Under the pieces are notes generated by a model. The model saw nothing but the letters and a program-made list of their open reading frames with translations. It had not been told where the DNA came from and made no database searches. Position numbers and translations under genes: made by a program. Below, in pieces: positions 56,942-64,000 of a stretch of DNA of 64,000 nt. Every line of letters begins with the position of its first letter. The stretch's first letter is position 1. The stretch is from positions 7,130,001 to 7,194,000 of the forward strand of contig NZ_CP020809.1 in assembly GCF_002157835.1 (NCBI RefSeq). Direction: 5' to 3'. The stretch comes from Mycobacterium dioxanotrophicus. GTDB lineage: Bacteria > Actinomycetota > Actinomycetes > Mycobacteriales > Mycobacteriaceae.

Positions 56942-58483
56942 TCAGCTGCCGCTGTCCTTGCCGCCGTCAGGAGCTTTGCGCCGCTGCGGGGTCTGGCGGC
57001 CGATGACGGGTTCGGTCCACGCGCGATCCTCTTTGTACAGATCTTCGTCGGGCGACAGGTTCGGGTCGCGACGCTTTTCCTTGCCCTGCTGACCGCCGCC
57101 GTGGCCCATACCGCCGCTACCCATGCCACCGCCGCCCATGCCGGCACCGGCAGGCGCCGTGCCCGCGGCACCCGGGCCGCCTGCTTTTGCAGCGGCAGGA
57201 GTCGGTGCGACTGACTCCGATCCGACCGCCGGCCCGAGCGGCATCTTGGGCATGCCGCCGCCACCCCCGCCACCGCCTTTGGCGCCGCCCCCGCCGCCCA
57301 GGCTGGCCGGCTTCAGGGACGGCTCGCTGAGCTTCGGCAAAGTCGGCTTGCCCGCGTTGGGCATTCCCCCGGGCATACCGCCCGAAGGCGCCCCTCCGGC
57401 GCCAGCGCCCGACGGTGACCCTCCAGACGGCGACCCGCCGCCCGCAGGCGATCCCCCGCCCGCGGGTGATCCGGACTTCTGTTGTGCCGCATTGGGATCA
57501 GTGCTCGCCGGCGATACCTGAGGGCTGTCGCCCTTGGAGTCCTTGCTGTCTCCGTCGCCGCCACCTGCCTTGGGGCCGCCTTCCTTGCCACCGTTGGGAC
57601 CGACAGATGGATTGCCTGTGCGCCCTGACGCGAATGGCGGATCGGACACGTTGGGCGGGCTGAACGACGCACTCCTGGCGTACTTTTCCAGGACGTCGTT
57701 GGAATCCTGCTGCAGCTTGGTCAATGTGCGAGCGATCAAGTCGATTAGCGCCGGGTCAGCGTTCGGATCATTCATGAGCTCTTGCAGTTTGCGCAGGTAC
57801 TCGTTGTACGACTGGAGGATCGGCGCGTGCTCGGCTACAGCCGTGTTATGTGCCGCTTTGATTTGGTCGGCAGCCGCGGCCAACGCAGTCCATTTGGTGC
57901 TCAGCTCACCCAACCAGGTGTAGAGCTCCTTGAACCGGTCCATTGCTGCTGTGGCGGCGGTGCCTTCCCAGTTCTCGAAATGCGGCGCCTCCACCTTGGT
58001 AAGCATGTTCGCGGCATCCTTGTAGTCCGCGCTGGCGGAATCCAACGCGCCGGTACCTGGGCCGCTGTTGAGTTGTTGATTGTTCTGCTCGACCGTGCTG
58101 TATCCCGCCGCGCTCACCATCGCTGGTGGTTTCGGCGCTTCGGGCAAGGGCGGCGGCGGGGTCGATGGTGGGGGTACCGAGATCGCGTTCACCTTCGGTA
58201 GCCGACCAGGATCGTCCATCCTGCCCGCATATTCGGTGTCGACGTTCCGATACAGCTCCGCGGTGTCGTTGAGCATCCCGGCGAGCCGCTCGCTCTGCGT
58301 CTGGCCGCAATTCTGGTACGCCATCAGCGAATTGGCACAGTCGTTGAGATTTGCCACCGCCGTGACCGACAGCGGCACACTGTCCGGAGCCTGCGCCTGC
58401 GACACGCTGGTCTTCCACGGCATCGTCAGTATTTCGCTTGCGCGGCTGGTCAAGACCGTCGTATCGACGTGAACATTCCCCAT
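56942..58483 (-). CDS. EspB-like ESX-1 secretion-associated protein
   Basis: A 513-residue homologue of EspB (Rv3881c). The N-terminal PE/PPE-like fold has YRNVD (Tyr78-Asp82, the YxxxD export motif) and NWEG (Trp172-Gly174, WxG motif). Then come a proline-rich linker, a long Gly/Ser/Pro region and a C-terminal end matching EspB: LKPASLGGGGG, GPAVGSESV and LYKEDRAWTEPVIG. ATG preceded by GAGGAAGGTGAG. EspB is secreted by ESX-1, is cut by MycP1 and forms ring oligomers. No MycP or Ecc gene is nearby, so export would depend on a system encoded elsewhere. Confidence 0.88.
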   Translation of the reverse strand: MGNVHVDTTVLTSRASEILTMPWKTSVSQAQAPDSVPLSVTAVANLNDCANSLMAYQNCGQTQSERLAGMLNDTAELYRNVDTEYAGRMDDPGRLPKVNAISVPPPSTPPPPLPEAPKPPAMVSAAGYSTVEQNNQQLNSGPGTGALDSASADYKDAANMLTKVEAPHFENWEGTAATAAMDRFKELYTWLGELSTKWTALAAAADQIKAAHNTAVAEHAPILQSYNEYLRKLQELMNDPNADPALIDLIARTLTKLQQDSNDVLEKYARSASFSPPNVSDPPFASGRTGNPSVGPNGGKEGGPKAGGGDGDSKDSKGDSPQVSPASTDPNAAQQKSGSPAGGGSPAGGGSPSGGSPSGAGAGGAPSGGMPGGMPNAGKPTLPKLSEPSLKPASLGGGGGAKGGGGGGGGMPKMPLGPAVGSESVAPTPAAAKAGGPGAAGTAPAGAGMGGGGMGSGGMGHGGGQQGKEKRRDPNLSPDEDLYKEDRAWTEPVIGRQTPQRRKAPDGGKDSGS

Positions 58484-58500
58484 CGCTCACCTTCCTCTCG

Positions 58501-59244
58501 TCACAGGCCCTGACGGTCGACACCATCGGGCGTGTCGAACCGCACGTCGGGGTTGTCATGCAAATCGAAACCTACGTGAAAGCACAGCTCGTAGAACAGC
58601 CGATATAACCGGCGATGCGTCGCCAACTCCAACCGGAACAGCGCTGCCACATAGGGATTGAACTCGGCGGATCCCGAGGCTCCGCCCGCGCCGTCCAGCT
58701 GGGTACGGAGGGGGACCCGGTGAGTCTCTGCGGCCAAGCACATTCCGGCCTGGGCCATCAACGGGTAGTCGGGTGATTCGTCCGGACGAGGTGGAAACGC
58801 TCCAAACGGGTATCCGGCGATCGCCTTCGCCGCCGCATCGAGGGACGTCGCAGCTTCGGTGATCGCGGTAATTGCCTCCGCATCGGACTTGGTCGCACGG
58901 ATGTCGTGTACGCACCGATGTTGCAGGGACGCATGGGCTTCCAGCACATCAACGACCGTTTGTAGCCACCGTGCGAACGCTTCGGCGCCGATTGCGGAGA
59001 AACCCTGCACGCACGCGTCGAGCCGACTGACCACCACTTCGGGGCCGGTCGATACCCGCACCTTCGGCGAGGCCAGGTGCGCAAACCGGTCCAGAACCTC
59101 GCGGGTGCCTGCCACCAGCGCGGCCCAACGCATAGACTCGTCGGCCGCGGTGAACAGCTGCAGATCCAGATCGACGAACAATTCCGGCATCACCGGTGTT
59201 GGCGGGTACCGCAGGGAATCGTCGTCGTCGAACGGCAGCGTCAA
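58501..59244 (-). CDS. Hypothetical helical protein between espK-like and espB-like genes
   Basis: A 247-residue protein with no signal or TM segment, largely helical by composition (AADESMRWAALVAGTREVLD; EAITAITEAATSLDAAAKAI). It overlaps the espK-like stop by 4 bp (ATGA) and ends 17 bp before the espB-like start, so it is co-translated with both. In the ESX-1 locus the small EspL gene takes this position, but this protein is twice as long and I see no clear EspL similarity. A chaperone or adaptor for the Esp substrates is the natural guess. Confidence 0.7.
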   Translation of the reverse strand: MTLPFDDDDSLRYPPTPVMPELFVDLDLQLFTAADESMRWAALVAGTREVLDRFAHLASPKVRVSTGPEVVVSRLDACVQGFSAIGAEAFARWLQTVVDVLEAHASLQHRCVHDIRATKSDAEAITAITEAATSLDAAAKAIAGYPFGAFPPRPDESPDYPLMAQAGMCLAAETHRVPLRTQLDGAGGASGSAEFNPYVAALFRLELATHRRLYRLFYELCFHVGFDLHDNPDVRFDTPDGVDRQGL

Positions 59245-61496
59245 CTCGCGCCTGCCAGCGCATCGGAGGTGAGCACACCCAAGTGCTGCCAGTACAGCCA
59301 GTCGGCGATCGCCGAGCGTTGCGCCTCGCCGTCAGCCGCGGTGTGCGCGTTGTAGATCGCCAGTTCCTGCATGTGATCGGCATAGCTGACCATCGCCTCC
59401 AGCTGTACCGGGATGCGGCCGGGATCGCTGCTGAGCAGCGGGCGGAACACCTCCAGCAGCAGTTCGACGCGACGGTTCTGCGGCCCTTCGACATCCACCG
59501 AGGCCGGCGGCAGTAATTCCATCAGCGCGGCATCGCTCATCTTCATCAGCCGCGCCGACACATCGGGTGAGATGACCGTCAACCGGTCCCGGCCCTGCAT
59601 CTGGCCAGTCTCCGGAATGTCGTCGGGCTGCAAGATGATCGGCGCCGCGCCGGGATCGAACCCCTTGAACTGGTCCTCGGTCGCGATCACCGCCCGCAGC
59701 GTTGTGTCGTGATGCTGCGCCCAACCGTGCAGCGCCACGATCGGATATGTCGCCCAGCTCCCCCGCACACCGGCCGGGATTGACTCGTCGGCACTCGCGA
59801 GCTTCACCGGCTCCGGCAGCTTCACACCATCCGGAATGTAGCCCAGCCCATAGGTATTGGCGACCACGATGGCGCCGTCCTTCGTCAGGCCGGTGACCCA
59901 GTAGAAGCCGGGGTCCTTCGTGTGCCCCATGTTGAGCGCGGCACCGATACGACGTGCGACCGCCAGCGGGTCGTTACCCGCTTGCTTGCGTTGCAGCGCA
60001 GCAGCAGTCGACGACACTGCGACGGCGTCGCGTTCCATGCGCGCCGCCGACACCGGTACCGGAGCAGGCGGCGGCGGAACCGCGCCCGCGCCCGCGCCTT
60101 GCGATGCGCCGGCCGGCATCACCCCGGGACCCATCGGACCACCGGTCGATCCGGCGGGGGCGGCCGGACCCGCCGACGGAACCGACGGTGCCGGCGCCAG
60201 CGGCATCGGCGACGACGGAGCCGAGTTGACGTTCACATTCGCGTTCACCGGAGCCGAACCCGAACCACCGCCCGACGACGATGCGGACGCGGCTGGAGCC
60301 GACGCCGCAGGCGGGGGCGGCGCAGCTGCCGGTGGCGGAGCTTGCAGCGGTGTCGACGGCGTTGACGCTGCCGCCGCCGGGTTCACCGGAGGCCCGGTCT
60401 GCGTCAACGGCTGGGTAACCTTCGACGCCGCATCGCTCATCGCCTTGGTGAAGTCATTGAGCTGCTGCTGTTGCGGGTTCAGCGCTGCGGGATTGAGATT
60501 GCCCGGCATGTTCGGCGAAGACGGCGTACCTGGTGCCCCGCTCGGAGATCCGATACTCGGTGCACCAGGAGCGCCTGGTGCACCGCTGACTGGGGTGAGC
60601 GAGGGTGCACCAACCCCTGGCACGTGGTGTGTGGGTGGGGCGTTGACGCCTGGGCCCGGAGTGGTTACCGGTGGAAGTCGTGTGTCTGGTTGCTCGCCGG
60701 AGCCGTTGGATCCGTCACCAACCTCGTTCTGATTACCGCCCTCGTTCGATTCGCCCTTGCCAGAGTTGTCGCCACCACCCCCAGAGTCACCAGTGCCCGT
60801 GCCAACGTTGGTCTGATTACGACCCTCGTTCGACTGGTCCTTGCCAGAGTTGTCGCCACCACCCCCAGAGTCACCAGTGCCCGTACCAACGACGCTCTGC
60901 ATGCCAGTGTCATTTGTTTTGCCCTTATCGGTGAAACCACCCTTGTCGCCAGTGAAGCCCGCGGGATTGACCACAAAACTTGGTGAGCCGTTATGCGCTC
61001 CAGCCTTATCCGCCGAAGTACCCGATACGAGCGCGGCCTCGGAGGAAATTATTGCAGAATTTGCGTTACGTGCTTGATCGACAATCGATTGGACAGCGTC
61101 GCTTTTATTCTCCACCTTATCGTTCTGATTGATTGCATCAATAGCCTTATTCGCATTAGCAACGTTTTCGGTAATCTTGTTCTTGGCACTTACTATGGCA
61201 TCATATGCGCTGTTGAAAAATTTGACCGCGGCATCCAGCGCCTTCTTCAGTGAATCCAGCTCTGCAATACGAGCACCTAACGCTCCCGCCGCAGCGCCCG
61301 CTGCGCCTCCCGACCAGATGCCCACACCATCAAACATCTGCGTTTTTTCCATCTTAGCTGCATCCAACTGCAAAGACACGGTCCGAGATAACCCACCGAA
61401 AGAATCGGCTAAGACACGTAAAGAATCTTCGTCAATCTCCGGCCAACCATTTGGGGATGTCGTACCATGCGGATCCGCCGGCTTTCCAATTCCCAT
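59241..61496 (-). CDS. EspK-like ESX-1 secretion-associated protein
   Basis: A 751-residue homologue of EspK (Rv3879c, 729 residues). The N-terminus has the GWPEIDEDSLRVLADS and WSGGAAGAAAGALGA pattern (WxG at 61-63) of EspK. The middle (about 160-500) is a Gly/Asn then Pro/Ala-rich linker, including an 84-bp tandem repeat. The C-terminal 250 residues match the EspK globular domain (RRIGAALN, GIVVANTYGLGYIPDG-type, LQPDDIPETG, AIADWLYWQ). EspK acts as chaperone/adaptor for EspB in ESX-1. Hand-counted GC at 61081-61200 is about 41%, so the 5' third differs in origin from the rest. Confidence 0.88.
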   Translation of the reverse strand: MGIGKPADPHGTTSPNGWPEIDEDSLRVLADSFGGLSRTVSLQLDAAKMEKTQMFDGVGIWSGGAAGAAAGALGARIAELDSLKKALDAAVKFFNSAYDAIVSAKNKITENVANANKAIDAINQNDKVENKSDAVQSIVDQARNANSAIISSEAALVSGTSADKAGAHNGSPSFVVNPAGFTGDKGGFTDKGKTNDTGMQSVVGTGTGDSGGGGDNSGKDQSNEGRNQTNVGTGTGDSGGGGDNSGKGESNEGGNQNEVGDGSNGSGEQPDTRLPPVTTPGPGVNAPPTHHVPGVGAPSLTPVSGAPGAPGAPSIGSPSGAPGTPSSPNMPGNLNPAALNPQQQQLNDFTKAMSDAASKVTQPLTQTGPPVNPAAAASTPSTPLQAPPPAAAPPPPAASAPAASASSSGGGSGSAPVNANVNVNSAPSSPMPLAPAPSVPSAGPAAPAGSTGGPMGPGVMPAGASQGAGAGAVPPPPAPVPVSAARMERDAVAVSSTAAALQRKQAGNDPLAVARRIGAALNMGHTKDPGFYWVTGLTKDGAIVVANTYGLGYIPDGVKLPEPVKLASADESIPAGVRGSWATYPIVALHGWAQHHDTTLRAVIATEDQFKGFDPGAAPIILQPDDIPETGQMQGRDRLTVISPDVSARLMKMSDAALMELLPPASVDVEGPQNRRVELLLEVFRPLLSSDPGRIPVQLEAMVSYADHMQELAIYNAHTAADGEAQRSAIADWLYWQHLGVLTSDALAGAS
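60729..60896. repeat. Two-copy 84-bp tandem repeat in espK-like linker
   Basis: Copies at 60729-60812 and 60813-60896 share a 44-base identical core (starting at 60757 and 60841). Each copy encodes 28 residues around GTGTGDSGGGGDNSGK. The number of units may vary between strains. Confidence 0.85.
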
Positions 61497-61499
61497 TAG

Positions 61500-62807
61500 C
61501 TAACCTCCTGCCGCTTTGCAGGCACGAAGGATCACATTAGTGCTTCTGCCAGCCGTCCCGTCAAGCCAAGAATCAGCAGGCGTATAGCTCGGCAATGCCG
61601 CAACGTATGCGCGTCGGTACTGTGCGGACAACACCGCGAAATCCTGAACTGTCGGATTGGAACTCGACCGGCCCAGACGCTCTATGTCGTCAGCAAACTT
61701 AGTCATTATCGGCGCAACTGCCTCGTTTATTGCACGCTGATCGGCCGATAAACCAGACGCCGGCATACCGGCATCTATCCGTTGCCACTGAGCCACGGTG
61801 GGATCAGCGATGAAGCCATTAAGTATCGTGTCCCATTCGCCGCAAGTGGAATCAGCAGTCTTCATAAACGAAACCGGATTTGCGGGATTACCTAACTCAG
61901 CAAGCACTGACGGCGGGGCTGGTTGCTCGAGCGATATAGCTCTTCCTTGCGCAGAGCCCTTGACAATCGCACTACACAAATCAGCTATCGTGGTGGCCGC
62001 CGCGAGAGCCACCCCCGATAAGTTATCGTCTGCAGCCGTATAATTCGTGATCGAATCGCTGTACGCGCGCGCGAATACGATAAATTGTTGGTACAGTTCG
62101 CGCACAGCTCGATGCGGAGTTGCTTTTGACAGCGGCACCATCTGGTCAGCGGTCGCGCGCATAGACCGCCCGACCTCCTCATACTGAGATCGGACCTCGG
62201 GCGTCCAATTAGTTGCAGGGACGGATGGGTCGCGATTGGCCCATCCTGAATTCTTCTGCGTATCTGCAAAGTTGTTATTGACGGGCCAGAACGCCGAGCA
62301 CGTCGGATCTTCCTTTATGATATTGACAGGCCCCGTGTCATTGGCACTTGCAAAATCATTATTGCTCGCAGTCCCCGAAGCAGACGCGGACGGTGACGCA
62401 GATGCGCTGGGCGTGCCATTGCCGCCGCCACCGCTGCCCTTCGTAAGGGCAATGGAGACCGCCGCGGTGATCGCGATGACGGCGATCAAGGTGACACCGC
62501 CGAGCGCCCACTTCATGCCGTTGCCACCCTTTTTCGGTGGCTGACCGGGAGGCCCGGCAGGACCGGCAGCCCAATGTGGTTGCGGCGGGCCCTGCGGGGG
62601 TTGCTGTTGCGGAGGCTGCCAGGACGGCGCGTGATGCTGTGGGGGCCCGGATTGCTGCGGCTGACCGGAATACGTGCCACCGGGGCCTCCCGGAGGCGGA
62701 CCCGGATAGGACCCACCCGGACCACCGTGGGGTGGTCCGAACGGATCACCGCCACCGCCGCCATACGGCGGTTGCGGCGAATTACCCGGCGGTGGCGGCA
62801 ATGTCAT
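61500..62807 (-). CDS. Proline-rich single-TM protein with extracytoplasmic domain
   Basis: A 435-residue protein: residues 1-95 Pro/Gly/Gln-rich cytoplasmic tail, TM helix about 100-122 (LGGVTLIAVIAITAAVSIAL), a Gly/Ser linker, then an external helical domain (about 150-435) with four cysteines (DPTCSAFW, DLCSAI, DSTCGEW, LRACKAAGG) that could form disulfides. It lies 3 bp before the espK-like start and 43 bp after the espJ-like stop. It is not an Ecc component and has no family I recognise. Position suggests a membrane anchor or receptor for the Esp proteins. GC is depressed over its 3' half. Confidence 0.72.
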   Translation of the reverse strand: MTLPPPPGNSPQPPYGGGGGDPFGPPHGGPGGSYPGPPPGGPGGTYSGQPQQSGPPQHHAPSWQPPQQQPPQGPPQPHWAAGPAGPPGQPPKKGGNGMKWALGGVTLIAVIAITAAVSIALTKGSGGGGNGTPSASASPSASASGTASNNDFASANDTGPVNIIKEDPTCSAFWPVNNNFADTQKNSGWANRDPSVPATNWTPEVRSQYEEVGRSMRATADQMVPLSKATPHRAVRELYQQFIVFARAYSDSITNYTAADDNLSGVALAAATTIADLCSAIVKGSAQGRAISLEQPAPPSVLAELGNPANPVSFMKTADSTCGEWDTILNGFIADPTVAQWQRIDAGMPASGLSADQRAINEAVAPIMTKFADDIERLGRSSSNPTVQDFAVLSAQYRRAYVAALPSYTPADSWLDGTAGRSTNVILRACKAAGG

Positions 62808-62850
62808 CGAGCGACCCCTACAGTCCGAACAACACCAACAAACCGATCAA

Positions 62851-63765
62851 TCACAAAGAAATCTCCGGACTCGGCTCCGGTCGAGCATGACGCGGCGCAC
62901 TCGGCGCCACAGGCGCCCGCTCAGCACCAGAACTCGGCGACGGCCCCGCTGCCTGGGCCGGATGCTGAGCCGTCGGAGCGGGCTCGGCAGGTTTTTGACC
63001 GGCCGGTGTTCCGTCGGGCTTGTGCTCGGCAGCGGGATCTTTCTGCTTCTGATCCTCGGCCTGCTGGTCCTTGTCGGCGCCGTCCTCGCCGGGCTTGTCC
63101 GCCCCCTGTTTGGCGGCTTCCACGATGCCCTGCACACCTTGGAGCACGGTCTGCGGAATCTGCCCCAACGCGCCCATCATCTGCGTCGGCACTTGGGCGA
63201 CCTGCTGCGCCATCTGCATGGGCATTTGCATCATCTGGCCCATCTGGCCCATGCCGGATGGATCGCCGCCGGCCGCGGCAGCCGCCGGATTCGCCGCGGT
63301 CGCGTCGGGCGCTGAACCCGGCGTCGCCTTGCCGTCGCCGCCCTTGCCGCCGCGATGATGTTTGCCACCGCCGCCGGACTTCTGGCCGCCCCCACCACCT
63401 CCGGGCGTGGAACCACCTCCGCCGCCCGGCGCTGCCGGCGAACCACCGCCCTGGCCGGCCGCGTCGTCAACCAGACCAAACGCCTTGCGGACGGTCTGGG
63501 CGGCCTGCTCGTCGGTTGTCTCGTACTTGCTGGCGGCGCTCGTCACGTTGTCGGCGTATTTCGTCAGGGCCTGTTTGACCTGCGGCAGTTTGGCCACCAC
63601 CGGATCGACCACCGTCGGCATCTTGGCCGCGATCGCTGCCGACAGCGCATCGGAACCGGTCGGCTTCGTCACTGCCGGGGCCGTCGGGAGCTCGCCAGCA
63701 ATCCCGGCCAGCTTGCTGCCCGCGGCACTCACCAGTGCGGTGTCAACCCGCAAGGTTTCGGTCAC
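62851..63765 (-). CDS. EspJ-like ESX-1-associated protein
   Basis: A 304-residue homologue of EspJ (Rv3878). The N-terminal 100 residues are a helical-hairpin domain (LRVDTALVSAAGSKLAGIAG; LPQVKQALTKYADNVTSAASK) with YETTD at 81-85, the YxxxD export motif. The rest is Gly/Pro/Ala-rich. GTG start with AGGTGA five bases upstream. It is first in the leftward Esp cluster; in the ESX-1 locus espJ also neighbours espK. Secretion by ESX-1 is inferred. Confidence 0.82.
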   Translation of the reverse strand: MTETLRVDTALVSAAGSKLAGIAGELPTAPAVTKPTGSDALSAAIAAKMPTVVDPVVAKLPQVKQALTKYADNVTSAASKYETTDEQAAQTVRKAFGLVDDAAGQGGGSPAAPGGGGGSTPGGGGGGQKSGGGGKHHRGGKGGDGKATPGSAPDATAANPAAAAAGGDPSGMGQMGQMMQMPMQMAQQVAQVPTQMMGALGQIPQTVLQGVQGIVEAAKQGADKPGEDGADKDQQAEDQKQKDPAAEHKPDGTPAGQKPAEPAPTAQHPAQAAGPSPSSGAERAPVAPSAPRHARPEPSPEISL

Positions 63766-64000
63766 GTGGTCACCTGCCCTGTCTCAGCGTCCAACGCGCG
63801 AATTCAAGCGAAGACCCTGATGACAGGTAAGGCGCACCCACGATCAACACAACCCCCTCGATATGTCGCTAGGCGAATGCTACCCGAACTCACAGCCCGG
63901 TCATTGCATGAATTTCGCGCCGCTGACGTGCACAAACCCACCTACGAGCGACCCGCCCAAGCAAATTCCGTTACGACCCCGACAGGTTGAAAATCGATGC
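63766..64000. other. Upstream region of the Esp cluster, no gene recognised
   Basis: 235 bp at the window edge, less GC-rich than the coding DNA. It must contain the promoter of the Esp cluster unless transcription enters from outside the window. I see no clear -10/-35 pair or palindrome. Confidence 0.5.

Noticed and set aside
57120..57500. Gly/Pro-rich repeats in the espB-like gene as a separate repeat element or PE_PGRS gene.
   Set aside because: They form the low-complexity linker of the EspB-like protein, whose conserved ends are in frame on both sides.

Overview
The window reads as chromosomal DNA of a free-living, probably rapidly growing Mycobacterium (Mycolicibacterium). The evidence is high GC with GC-rich third positions, an MmpL/PapA/FadD/Pks lipid locus, the fadE5, fadA2, fabG4 and htdX genes in the relative orientation known from M. 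tuberculosis, F420-type and Gap/Sap-type genes, and ESX-1-associated Esp proteins. The species cannot be fixed from this window.

Region 1 (1-19135) is a trehalose polyphleate (TPP) type glycolipid locus. It holds the 3' end of a gap-like gene, a fadD23-type fatty acyl-AMP ligase, a secreted PE-PPE-domain hydrolase, mmpL10 and papA3 (all leftward). A rightward two-module polyketide synthase of about 3660 residues starts from the shared papA3/pks promoter region. FadD activates the starter, Pks builds the polyunsaturated acyl chains, PapA3 acylates trehalose, MmpL10 exports the intermediate, and the PE protein is expected to finish acyl transfer outside the membrane.

Region 2 (19136-22420) has a DapB/DAPDH-like dehydrogenase and fadE5, which ends at a strong intrinsic terminator.

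Region 3 (22421-51730) is about 29 kb of accessory catabolic DNA between fadE5 and fadA2, genes that are neighbours in M. tuberculosis. It contains four units. (a) A five-gene cluster (TIM-barrel isomerase, MFS carrier, GntR regulator, NAL/DHDPS-type lyase, FAD oxidoreductase) carries four copies of one operator, TGTGATC-N3-GATCACA. (b) Small membrane proteins (DUF1361, DUF4235, holin-X, DUF3618). (c) A P450 operon runs leftward as ferredoxin reductase, flavodoxin, APC permease, P450, cupin. It lies beside a divergent TetR gene with an 18-bp palindrome and is interrupted by a complete IS481-family element with a 6-bp target duplication. (d) A divergent amine/gamma-glutamyl catabolic pair of operons has, leftward, a phosphotriesterase-family hydrolase, a glutamine-synthetase-like ligase, an APC permease and a GntR regulator. 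Rightward it has an extra pdxS, a class III aminotransferase, a gamma-glutamyl hydrolase, an aldehyde dehydrogenase, a small protein and an APC permease. A two-component system and an LLM oxidoreductase close the region.

Region 4 (51731-55330) has fadA2 divergent from fabG4-htdX. A TTAC-N6-GTAA palindrome between them resembles one in the fadE5 promoter.

Region 5 (55343-63765) is a leftward seven-gene cluster: espJ-like, proline-rich one-TM protein, espK-like, unknown 247-residue protein, espB-like, a possible effector and a lipoprotein. It contains ESX-1 substrate/accessory homologues but no secretion-machine gene in the window, and a marked low-GC patch crosses espK. This orphan Esp island with its possible effector/immunity pair is the most interesting part of the window.
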